Shown piece by piece: positions 34,580-42,308 of a stretch of DNA of 64,000 bases. The DNA comes from Hyunsoonleella pacifica. Lineage in GTDB: Bacteria; Bacteroidota; Bacteroidia; Flavobacteriales; Flavobacteriaceae. Positions within the stretch are counted from its first letter, which is position 1; every line of letters begins with the position of its first letter. The translations under genes and the position numbers were made by a program. The DNA is taken from NCBI RefSeq assembly GCF_004310335.1, contig NZ_SIRS01000005.1:489605-553604 (forward strand). The letters run 5' to 3'. The notes under the pieces are model-generated. The model saw only the letters and a program-made list of their open reading frames with translations. It did not search any database and was not told the DNA's origin.

Positions 34580-37500
34580 ATGAAAAAAATACTGCTCCTT
34601 CTATTAGTTTCACTTATCTGTAATTTCTCCTTGTCGCAAGAAAAAAGTCTACTTTGGGAAATCTCTGGAAACGGACTAAAACATTCATCGTACATCTATG
34701 GCACTATGCATGTAAGTAGTAAAGTAGCCTTTAGATTAGATGATGTTTTTTATGAAGCATTAAATAAAAGTGAGTGTATTGCTTTAGAGTCTGACCCTAC
34801 ACAATGGTTGAAGTTTATGCATGAAGATTTCGGATTCAATTATGATTTTGACAGTTTTATGTATGGAAATGATTTTTACACCAACTTGTTTAGGTTATCG
34901 CCATTGGATCCCACACAAATGCGTAGTGTGATACGATTTGATAATTACCTAATAAACAGCCACCTATATAGAAAAAATTCTTATGTTGATGATTTTGAAG
35001 AAGAAACGTATTTGGATATGTTTATTTTTCAAGCAGGCAAAAAGAACAACAAACCAGTAATAGGGCTGGAAGATTTTAGAGAATCACGCTACCTTACCAC
35101 AAAAGCAAGCTTTAACATGAATAAACGTAAGCCTGATGACTGGTTTATAAAACTCATGGAGAAGAAAAACATGTTTATGTTTCAAGAAGATGTATACCGC
35201 GACCGAGATATTGAATTATTAGATTCTATAGGAGCCGCTACAAACACCAATTACTACCGCGAACATATGTTATTTAAGCGTAATGAAAATATGGTAAATG
35301 TTTTAGATTCCTTGATACACAAAAAAATAGTATTTTCTGGTGTAGGTGCAGCTCATTTAGGAGGAGATAAAGGCATGCTGAATATGCTAAGAGATAAAGG
35401 ATTTACTGTTACTCCTTTAACATCTAAACAAACGAATTACGCAAGGATTGAGAAAGATAAGCTAGAGCAAAAGTTTACAACGCCTAAGTTGTCTCTACAA
35501 TCTACTTCTGATGATTTTATAAGCATTAAGAGCTTTGATGAATTAAGAGAATTTAATACAGAGGGTATAAAATATTATGTAGCCCCAGATATGACTAACG
35601 GTGCATACTTAACTATAAACCGTTTAAATACCTTTAAATATTTACCAAGTAAAGATAGTAAAGTAGATTTAGCCTTTATTAAAAACCTACTCTATGAAGA
35701 TGTTCCCGGAACCATAATTGAAAAAAAAGAGTTTAAAACACCCTATCCTGGTATTAGTATTTTGAATAAAACGAAAAAAGGAGACTATCAAAAATACCAT
35801 ATATACAAAACGCCTTTAGAGATTATAGTTATAAAGTTTGGAGGTAAAAAAGACTTTGTTTTACTACATGAATCTGAAATTTTTAACTCAATAAAGTTTA
35901 AACCCACAACTTATAATACGACCACGTTTAAAGAACCTTATGGGAAATACACTTTTGAGTGTCCTGATAATTACATTACCGCAAATCTAGAACATACAGG
36001 TAAAAAATTAATACAGGCTCTAGGTAAAAATAATGCGTTTTACTTTTTCCAAGAATCGCCTCAACATGATGTAGAATACATTGAAGAAGATACTTTTGAA
36101 GCTAAATATATCCATACTAGTTTTTACAAAAACTTAAACATAAAAGACAGCATTAATATTATAGCAAAAAACGGTATTTATAAAAGTGCTTTATCATCAA
36201 TAACTATAGATTCTACATCAAAAGATAAACTTTGGTTAAAATCTACAGTAAAGGATGGCAGTTACTATTTAATGGGATATTATGGAAATAAAGAAGATGA
36301 AGCAACTGCATATTTTCAATCTTTAAAATTTAAAAAAGTTAACTACAACGATTTTAAAAAAGTTACTGACACGTCTCTATTTTTTACGGCAAATTCTCCT
36401 GTAAAAGCGCCTTTAGCATTCAATGAATTTTATGATAATTTTAAACGTAAAAAAGCTTATGAAGAAACGATAAAAAACACCGTTTATACCACCAAAGCCA
36501 ATGAACAAATTACCATAAAAAGAACTAAGTTTCACGATTTAAAAATGTTTAAGAATACAGATAGTCTTTGGAACCAATTACACAAAAAACCTGGCTTCTT
36601 AGCACTTGCACCCAAATCATTTGATGCAAAAAATTTAAAACCTGTAGATAAAAAACGTTACAGTGAAAATGATTATAATTACTACACTTATAAACTTAGG
36701 GATTCCCTTAGCTCTAAAGAAATTCTCTTAAAGTACATTCAAAAAAAGGGGGTTTTGTATCAATTGGCAGCACTTACAGACTCTATAAACAAACCTTCAA
36801 AATTCTTAACGGAATTCTATGACACGTTTACACCAATGGATACCTTGCTTGGAAAAGACATTTTTGAAGACAAAACCAATGTTTTTTTTGAAGCACTAAA
36901 AGCGGATGATAGCATTGTTTTAAATGGTTACAATGAGTTAGAATTTTCTAAAAAACATAGCAATAAAGTTATCAACCTGTTACAACATTTTGATTTTCCT
37001 GAAAACAAAACCCAAATTAAAAACCATTTAATCCGCCAGCTTATAACAAACGATAAAAGTGAAAAAGTTACCCAGTTTGCCAAAACGCTATATTTACAAT
37101 CTTACTCAAAACCCGCCATACAAAACATTATTCTTAATGCTTTTTTTCAACGAAAAGATAAAGCATCATATATGTTTGTTTTGGAATTACTAAATGACGA
37201 TTTACCTCTAGGTTCTAAAACCCCTTATTTTTCTTCGTACAGTAAAACAACCGATTCTTTAAAATCGGTTAAAGTGTTGTTTCCAGAATTACTAAATTTT
37301 TCAAGTATTGAAGAATATAAAGCGCCTATATACAGATTACTTGCAAATTCACTAGACAGTAATCTTGTAAAACCAAACGTTTATAAAAAATTTAAGAAAC
37401 AAATTATTAACGATGCTAAAATTCAAGTAAAGCGCAGCTTAGGAAATAAACAGCGGTATTCTTATAGCTTTAAAAACATGTCGTCATTAGAAAATTACGT

Positions 37501-38086
37501 GAAATTATTATTCCCTTACAGGCATGAAAAAAATGTAGATGTATTCTACCAACGCCTCTTAGAAACTAAGGATTGGGAAAGCCTTACAACATATTATGCG
37601 TTGTTAAAAAAGAACAAAGAAGTAATTTCTAATCCATTAAAAGATAAAACGCTTTTAAATGATGCTGCCCAATATAAACTAATACCAAAACTTAAAAGCT
37701 ATAACATTTTAACTGACGCAGAAATTAATGTTGTGGATTTAAAAGTTTATGCGAAATCTAAATTGTTTGCTAATAGTTATTTTAAAGATTCTGAGAACAA
37801 CATTAAACTCTTAGAAGAAAAACGTTTTAACACAGATAACAATAAACCTATTCGGTTATTTATCTATAAACGTACTGACAAACGACAGAATGAACAAAAC
37901 GAGTTTTTACATGTTATTGCTTTTGAAGACACTAAAGACAATATGTATAAACTACAGCCTTACTATACAGGGTTAAAACGAGGTATTTCAATATCAGGTT
38001 ATAAAACAGAGAAAGACATTATTGAAGATATCATTCTACAAATAAAACACAAAACGAGACAACGTATAAAAATAAATATGTACTAA
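34580..38086 (+). CDS. very large TraB/GumN-domain exported protein
   Basis: A 1168-residue protein. The ATG at 34580 gives a signal peptide (MKKILLLLLVSLICNFSLSQ). Residues about 25-295 form a TraB/GumN domain with the paired motifs IYGTMHVSS (about 39-47) and FSGVGAAHLGGDKG near 270. TraB-type proteins elsewhere are usually about 250-350 residues. The remaining ~870 residues are Lys/Asn/Tyr-rich, partly helical (about 680-1080), and unknown to me. The TraB domain is related to Tiki metalloproteases, so a protease role is possible. The last codons lie in a perfect palindrome that also acts as terminator. Confidence 0.75.
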   Translation: MKKILLLLLVSLICNFSLSQEKSLLWEISGNGLKHSSYIYGTMHVSSKVAFRLDDVFYEALNKSECIALESDPTQWLKFMHEDFGFNYDFDSFMYGNDFYTNLFRLSPLDPTQMRSVIRFDNYLINSHLYRKNSYVDDFEEETYLDMFIFQAGKKNNKPVIGLEDFRESRYLTTKASFNMNKRKPDDWFIKLMEKKNMFMFQEDVYRDRDIELLDSIGAATNTNYYREHMLFKRNENMVNVLDSLIHKKIVFSGVGAAHLGGDKGMLNMLRDKGFTVTPLTSKQTNYARIEKDKLEQKFTTPKLSLQSTSDDFISIKSFDELREFNTEGIKYYVAPDMTNGAYLTINRLNTFKYLPSKDSKVDLAFIKNLLYEDVPGTIIEKKEFKTPYPGISILNKTKKGDYQKYHIYKTPLEIIVIKFGGKKDFVLLHESEIFNSIKFKPTTYNTTTFKEPYGKYTFECPDNYITANLEHTGKKLIQALGKNNAFYFFQESPQHDVEYIEEDTFEAKYIHTSFYKNLNIKDSINIIAKNGIYKSALSSITIDSTSKDKLWLKSTVKDGSYYLMGYYGNKEDEATAYFQSLKFKKVNYNDFKKVTDTSLFFTANSPVKAPLAFNEFYDNFKRKKAYEETIKNTVYTTKANEQITIKRTKFHDLKMFKNTDSLWNQLHKKPGFLALAPKSFDAKNLKPVDKKRYSENDYNYYTYKLRDSLSSKEILLKYIQKKGVLYQLAALTDSINKPSKFLTEFYDTFTPMDTLLGKDIFEDKTNVFFEALKADDSIVLNGYNELEFSKKHSNKVINLLQHFDFPENKTQIKNHLIRQLITNDKSEKVTQFAKTLYLQSYSKPAIQNIILNAFFQRKDKASYMFVLELLNDDLPLGSKTPYFSSYSKTTDSLKSVKVLFPELLNFSSIEEYKAPIYRLLANSLDSNLVKPNVYKKFKKQIINDAKIQVKRSLGNKQRYSYSFKNMSSLENYVKLLFPYRHEKNVDVFYQRLLETKDWESLTTYYALLKKNKEVISNPLKDKTLLNDAAQYKLIPKLKSYNILTDAEINVVDLKVYAKSKLFANSYFKDSENNIKLLEEKRFNTDNNKPIRLFIYKRTDKRQNEQNEFLHVIAFEDTKDNMYKLQPYYTGLKRGISISGYKTEKDIIEDIILQIKHKTRQRIKINMY

Positions 38087-38110
38087 CTATCTAGTTAGTA
38101 CATATTTATT
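38071..38110. terminator. bidirectional terminator overlapping the TraB-gene stop codon
   Basis: AATAAATATGTACTAACTA (38071-38089) and TAGTTAGTACATATTTATT (38092-38110) are perfect inverted repeats of 19 bp around two bases. The stem contains the Met-Tyr-stop end of the TraB gene (stop at 38084-38086). A T-rich run follows on the plus strand, and the narK gene on the minus strand ends 33 bases away. Confidence 0.8.
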
Positions 38111-38142
38111 TTATTTTTTTAAGTATCTACTTACTTTGTTTG

Positions 38143-39498
38143 TTATGCTGCTTTCTGTAGATTATCAACTTCTTTCTGTAAATCTTCCAAACGCTTTTGC
38201 TCATCTTTAGCAGCTTGCTCTTCAGCAGGAGAGAACTTTACTAATAAACCTAAGAAACCTACAATAGCCACTACAAAACCAAAGGCAAAAAATGCCTCTT
38301 GTAAGCTAGAACCACTTCTTAGTAAATACTGCGCATATAATACAGCACCTACATTACCACCAGCACCTACAATACCAGACACAGCACCTAAAGCTTTTCT
38401 ATTAATAAAAGGTACTACAGAATACGTAGCGCCTTCTGCCATTTGTACAAATAAAGAGAAAAACACCATAGAAGTTACAGCAAATGTTAAAGAATTCATT
38501 TGGGAAAATAATAATAGAGCTAAACCTTCAGCTACCACCACATACACTAATATTTTTACCCTACCATTTAACCCCGAGTTTTTACCAAATTTATCAGCAA
38601 TCCAACCACCTGTAGAACGGGCAAACAAATTCATAGCACCAAAAAATAGTACAATAAACCCAGCAGTTTCTTGACTTAAGCTAAATTTTTCTTGGTAATA
38701 CGTAGATGCTTTTCCAGTAACAAATAACTCCATTCCAAAACAACCCGCATACATAAAAAATAAAATCCATACACGTTTATCTGAAGCAGCAGTTAGGAAT
38801 AAACCTTTCTCACCTTTTTTAGTTTGTGGTCTTTCTTCTGGTAGGTCTACGTAATTTCCTTTAGGACAATCCGTAGTGTATTTCCAGTACAAAAACGCAA
38901 CGAATAACATTATAACTGCAGGAACATACATAGCAATTCTCCAAGACTCTGTAGCCTCTGCCAAACCAAATGCTGCTACTCCAGCCGCAATTAGTGGCAT
39001 GGTAGCATTTGTAACACCTCCACCAAGATTACCCCAACCAGCAGTAGTAGCATTGGCGATACCAATTACATTAGGTGCGAACATCACAGAAGTATGATAT
39101 TGCGTAATTACAAACGATGCTCCAATAACACCAATAGCAAGCCTAGAAATTAAATAGGTTTCCCAAGTATTGGCAAAAGAAGAACCTGCTACAGCTATAG
39201 CTCCAAAAACTAATAAATATACGTAGCTTTTTCTAGGGCCTATTTTATCACATAAAGAACCTATAAGTAATCGTGCAAAAATAGTAACCCCAACCGACGC
39301 TATAAAGGCCAAAGTGGTTTGCGCCTTAGTTAATTCTAAATCTACAGCTATAGTAGATTTCATTAAAGGTGCATGGGAAAACCAACCAAAGAAACATAAG
39401 AAGAATGCAATCCAACTTAAATGAAAGGTTCGCATTTGAACCGTTTTAAAATCTGTGAGTTTAATTTTAGTAGCCTTACTTGTACTTAGTGCATCCAT
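38143..39498 (-). CDS. narK: nitrate/nitrite MFS transporter
   Basis: A 451-residue transporter with 12 predicted membrane segments. The NarK/NrtP features are clear: FHLSWIAFFLCFFGWFSHAP in segment 1, and the nitrate signatures GWGNLGGGVTN and VGAGGNVGAVLYAQYL. The C-terminus is a charged coiled-coil-like tail (about 415-451). It moves nitrate and/or nitrite across the inner membrane. No nitrate reductase is in the window. It stands alone on its transcript, with a promoter and a palindrome upstream, and a shared terminator with the convergent TraB gene. Confidence 0.9.
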   Translation of the reverse strand: MDALSTSKATKIKLTDFKTVQMRTFHLSWIAFFLCFFGWFSHAPLMKSTIAVDLELTKAQTTLAFIASVGVTIFARLLIGSLCDKIGPRKSYVYLLVFGAIAVAGSSFANTWETYLISRLAIGVIGASFVITQYHTSVMFAPNVIGIANATTAGWGNLGGGVTNATMPLIAAGVAAFGLAEATESWRIAMYVPAVIMLFVAFLYWKYTTDCPKGNYVDLPEERPQTKKGEKGLFLTAASDKRVWILFFMYAGCFGMELFVTGKASTYYQEKFSLSQETAGFIVLFFGAMNLFARSTGGWIADKFGKNSGLNGRVKILVYVVVAEGLALLLFSQMNSLTFAVTSMVFFSLFVQMAEGATYSVVPFINRKALGAVSGIVGAGGNVGAVLYAQYLLRSGSSLQEAFFAFGFVVAIVGFLGLLVKFSPAEEQAAKDEQKRLEDLQKEVDNLQKAA

Positions 39499-39550
39499 GT
39501 TTTATGTTTTTAATTTAAGTATTAATACGTAGTTAAATACTTAGATTCGG

Positions 39551-39558
39551 CAAACATA
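39551..39558 (-). promoter_or_regulatory. -7 promoter box of narK
   Basis: On the minus strand the bases read TATGTTTG, an exact TAnnTTTG box, about 53 bases before the narK ATG (39498). No TTG is at the -33 distance; instead a palindrome sits there, as for activator-dependent promoters. Confidence 0.5.
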
Positions 39559-39568
39559 GATGTTTTAC

Positions 39569-39584
39569 ACAGTTTAAATACTGT
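39569..39584. promoter_or_regulatory. possible regulator site upstream of narK
   Basis: ACAGT (39569-39573) and ACTGT (39580-39584) form a 5-bp inverted repeat with a 6-base AT spacer. Its centre is about 33 bases before the expected narK transcription start, a usual place for a class II activator or a repressor. The binding protein is unknown. Confidence 0.35.
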
Positions 39585-39745
39585 AATTTAACAGCTTATT
39601 TTATGTTTTTTCGCAGGTTTTTAAAAATAATTACTTATTACAATTTAGAAAAAGAACAAAAACAACAAATACCTTGGTATAAGTACGTAAATATCAGAAT
39701 CAAATTATTTATATATCTATTTTCTGAAAAAGAAAGCAAATAGCC

Positions 39746-39901
39746 CTATTTACGAGCTGTTTTCCTATAGTAATAGCTCATTGAAGGCTTAGAATTTGGA
39801 TTACAATCTTGAAAAATACCACAAGAAGTACCTAGTTTTGCAAGCGACTTTGTTTGTGTAAATTTTGATAGAGCTTCTATCTCTGGGGTCAAGAATTTCA
39901 T
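39746..39901 (-). CDS. possible 51-residue protein
   Basis: From the ATG at 39901 a 51-residue reading frame runs (MKFLTPEIEALSKFTQTKSL), containing two Cys (CGIFQDC) and a basic C-terminus (YYYRKTARK). No family is recognised. A good -7 box (39933-39926) lies 25 bases before the ATG, and the longer frame to 39928 would start inside that box. It fills part of the narK-araC gap; the spacing from its stop to the narK ATG is about 250 bases. Confidence 0.45.
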   Translation of the reverse strand: MKFLTPEIEALSKFTQTKSLAKLGTSCGIFQDCNPNSKPSMSYYYRKTARK

Positions 39902-39925
39902 AATGTATAGGTTTTGGGGTTTAGT

Positions 39926-39933
39926 CAAAAATA
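39926..39933 (-). promoter_or_regulatory. -7 promoter box of the 51-residue gene
   Basis: Minus-strand TATTTTTG at 39933-39926 fits TAnnTTTG exactly. The expected RNA start near 39919 gives an 18-base leader to the ATG at 39901. A clear -33 element was not found. Confidence 0.4.
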
Positions 39934-39954
39934 ATAAAAAAAACTTACATCACT

Positions 39955-40851
39955 CTAATTCAATGACATGACATACTTTTTAGGAGTTGTACCATACTTC
40001 TTTTTAAACGCTGCTATAAAATGACTTGAGGTACTATAACCCACTTTAAGTCCAACTTCATTTACATTATTCTCACCACTTTCCAATAGTTTCCTAGCTA
40101 CTTCCATCTTATAGTCGAATAAAAAACTAAAAACAGAATCCCCATAAATTTGCTTAAATCCTTCTTTTAGCTTTTTAATATTTAGCCCTATTTCATCGGC
40201 TAATTCTTGTAGCGTTGGTGGCTCTGCCATTCTAGCAACTATAATATCTTTTGCTTTTCGTATTTTAATAACATTAGCTTCATCAACTAAAAACGGACAC
40301 TGCTCCACATTAGCATCTTCACTCCTATTAAAATATAAACTCAATAATTCGTAAGCTTTCCCCTTAAAATACAATGATTTTATAGAGATATTTAGACTAA
40401 AATTTATTAATTGATTTAGAACGATAGCCATAGATGGTGTAATGGCACCATCCTTATAATATTTCTTATCCTTATTTTCAGAATTCAAAAACGAGATATA
40501 ATCTGCTTCTTGAGAAAATAAACTGTGGAATTTTTTTATAGATATTAAAATAGATACAATCCACGAATTAGGTAATACTTTTAAATCTATCGGTAATTCA
40601 CGTTGCGGGTTATAAAGCAATAAAGAGTTTTCTTCATGTATATCTAAACTATAACGTCCTTGATTAAATACAAATGTAGTACCACCTTTAATACAAAAAT
40701 GAAATTGAATAAATGTGCTATCTATATCTTTAGCAACATGTTGCGTCTCACTTTCATCATTCTTATAAGTCAATATTAAAAAACCAGCTTCAACTAGCGT
40801 TTCATTAAAAGTACTTTTAGCGACACTTTTTAAGTTGTTTTTTTTGTTCAT
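39955..40851 (-). CDS. AraC-family transcriptional regulator (PchR-like)
   Basis: A 298-residue regulator. The N-terminal part (about 1-150) has a cupin-like beta-sheet (FIQFHFCIKGGTTFVFNQGRY). The C-terminal double helix-turn-helix spans about 195-298 (PPTLQELADEIGLNIKKLKEGFKQIYG, listed here only as the first helix pair, and GLKVGYSTSSHFIAAFKKKY as the second). The layout is that of PchR-type regulators, which often respond to iron chelates or haem compounds. It diverges from hemA, and a Fur/PerR-like palindrome overlaps its promoter, so a link to iron or haem supply is likely but unproven. Confidence 0.88.
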   Translation of the reverse strand: MNKKNNLKSVAKSTFNETLVEAGFLILTYKNDESETQHVAKDIDSTFIQFHFCIKGGTTFVFNQGRYSLDIHEENSLLLYNPQRELPIDLKVLPNSWIVSILISIKKFHSLFSQEADYISFLNSENKDKKYYKDGAITPSMAIVLNQLINFSLNISIKSLYFKGKAYELLSLYFNRSEDANVEQCPFLVDEANVIKIRKAKDIIVARMAEPPTLQELADEIGLNIKKLKEGFKQIYGDSVFSFLFDYKMEVARKLLESGENNVNEVGLKVGYSTSSHFIAAFKKKYGTTPKKYVMSLN

Positions 40852-40862
40852 TTTTTCTTTTT

Positions 40863-40881
40863 ATTTAGAATTGTTCTAAAT
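40863..40881. promoter_or_regulatory. Fur/PerR-like palindrome before the AraC gene
   Basis: ATTTAGAA (40863-40870) and TTCTAAAT (40874-40881) form a perfect 8-bp inverted repeat around TTG. It resembles 7-1-7 boxes of the Fur/PerR family (12 of 15 positions of the PerR consensus by eye). On the minus strand it overlaps a TAATTTAG -7-like box with a TTTG 16 bases upstream, so a bound repressor would block araC transcription. Confidence 0.5.
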
Positions 40882-41012
40882 TAAAGCATTCAAAACTGCC
40901 AAATTCACTACTAAAATATGACATTTATCATATTTTTTATCGAAATGAGCTTAAAAAACCACAAACGATATTAAAAGTTCTTCAAGCGTTATTTTTTTAT
41001 TAGCAATCCATC

Positions 41013-41020
41013 TACTTTTG
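41013..41020 (+). promoter_or_regulatory. -7 promoter box of hemA
   Basis: TACTTTTG fits TAnnTTTG and is 23 bases before the hemA ATG (41043). No TTG is at the usual -33 distance, so an activator such as the adjacent AraC protein could be needed. Confidence 0.45.
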
Positions 41021-41042
41021 TTTCGCAATATCAAGTAAAGTA

Positions 41043-42308
41043 ATGCAAAAATACAACATTAGTAAGGGCAGTTCTTTTTATGCCATTGGTTTAAGTTACA
41101 AAAAAGCCGATGCGGATACAAGAGGTCGTTTTAGTTTAGATAACGACACCAAAGATGCATTACTAAATCAAGCAAAAGCTAATGGTATTGAAAGCTTAAT
41201 TGTAACATCTACATGTAACCGTACCGAGATTTATGGTTTTGCACAACACCCTTTTCAACTTATAGAATTGCTCTGTGACAATACCAATGGAACGGTTGAG
41301 GAGTTTCGCGATGTAGCGTATGTATACAAAAACAAGGAAGCTATTGCACACATGTTTCGTGTTGGGTCTGGTTTAGACAGTCAAATTTTAGGAGATTTTG
41401 AAATTATTAGTCAGCTAAAAACAAGTACTAAACTGTCTAGAAAACATGGTTTGTTAAATCATTTTTCAGAACGTCTGGTAAACGCTGTAATTCAAGCCAG
41501 TAAACGTATAAAAACAGAGACAAATATTTCTTCTGGTGCAACTTCAGTATCCTTTGCTTCAGTTCAATACATTTTTAAAAATGTAGCAGATGTTTCTAAT
41601 AAAGATATCTTACTATTTGGAACAGGTAAAATAGGTAGAAACACCTGTGAGAATTTGGTAAAACATACCCAAAACGAACACATTACTCTTATTAACAGAA
41701 CAAAAGATAAAGCTGAACAAATTGCTGGTAAATTTAATTTAGTAGTGAAAGATTATGCGAATCTGCAAGAAGAAATAAGTACATCAGATATTTTAATTGT
41801 TGCTACAGGTGCTCAACGCCCTACTATAGACAAGCATATTATTCAAACAAAAAAGCCACTTCTAATTTTAGACTTATCTATTCCAAAAAATGTAGATGAA
41901 AATGTAAAAGAATTAGACAATGTCTCTTTAGTACATTTAGATCATCTATCTAAAATTACTGATGAAACTCTTGAAAAGCGAAAGGAACATATTCCTTTAG
42001 CAGAAGACATTATAGAAGAAGTAAAAGCTGAATTTAGTGGTTGGTTAGAAACAAGAAAGTTTGCTCCAACTATAAAAGCTTTAAAACATAAGCTTACAGA
42101 TTTTGCTTCAGCTGAGTTGGATACACAACGTAAAAAATTATCTGATTTTAATGAAGAACAAGCTACATTAATCAGTAATAAAATCATTCAAAAAATCACC
42201 AATCATTTTGCACATCATCTAAAAGATGACGCTATTTCTACTGATGATAGTCTAGAACTCATTAAAAAAGTATTTCAGTTAGAAGAACCTCAAAAAACAA
42301 ATGTCTAA
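41043..42308 (+). CDS. hemA: glutamyl-tRNA reductase
   Basis: A 421-residue enzyme reducing glutamyl-tRNA to glutamate-1-semialdehyde, the first committed step of the C5 tetrapyrrole route. Catalytic Cys58 lies in TSTCNRTEIYG. The SGLDSQILGDFEIISQLK segment and the NADPH-binding LLFGTGKIGRNTC follow, and the C-terminal dimerisation helices end the protein. Haem usually controls this enzyme. Its last 8 bases overlap the start of the hemC-hemD gene, so translation of the two is probably coupled. Confidence 0.95.
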   Translation: MQKYNISKGSSFYAIGLSYKKADADTRGRFSLDNDTKDALLNQAKANGIESLIVTSTCNRTEIYGFAQHPFQLIELLCDNTNGTVEEFRDVAYVYKNKEAIAHMFRVGSGLDSQILGDFEIISQLKTSTKLSRKHGLLNHFSERLVNAVIQASKRIKTETNISSGATSVSFASVQYIFKNVADVSNKDILLFGTGKIGRNTCENLVKHTQNEHITLINRTKDKAEQIAGKFNLVVKDYANLQEEISTSDILIVATGAQRPTIDKHIIQTKKPLLILDLSIPKNVDENVKELDNVSLVHLDHLSKITDETLEKRKEHIPLAEDIIEEVKAEFSGWLETRKFAPTIKALKHKLTDFASAELDTQRKKLSDFNEEQATLISNKIIQKITNHFAHHLKDDAISTDDSLELIKKVFQLEEPQKTNV

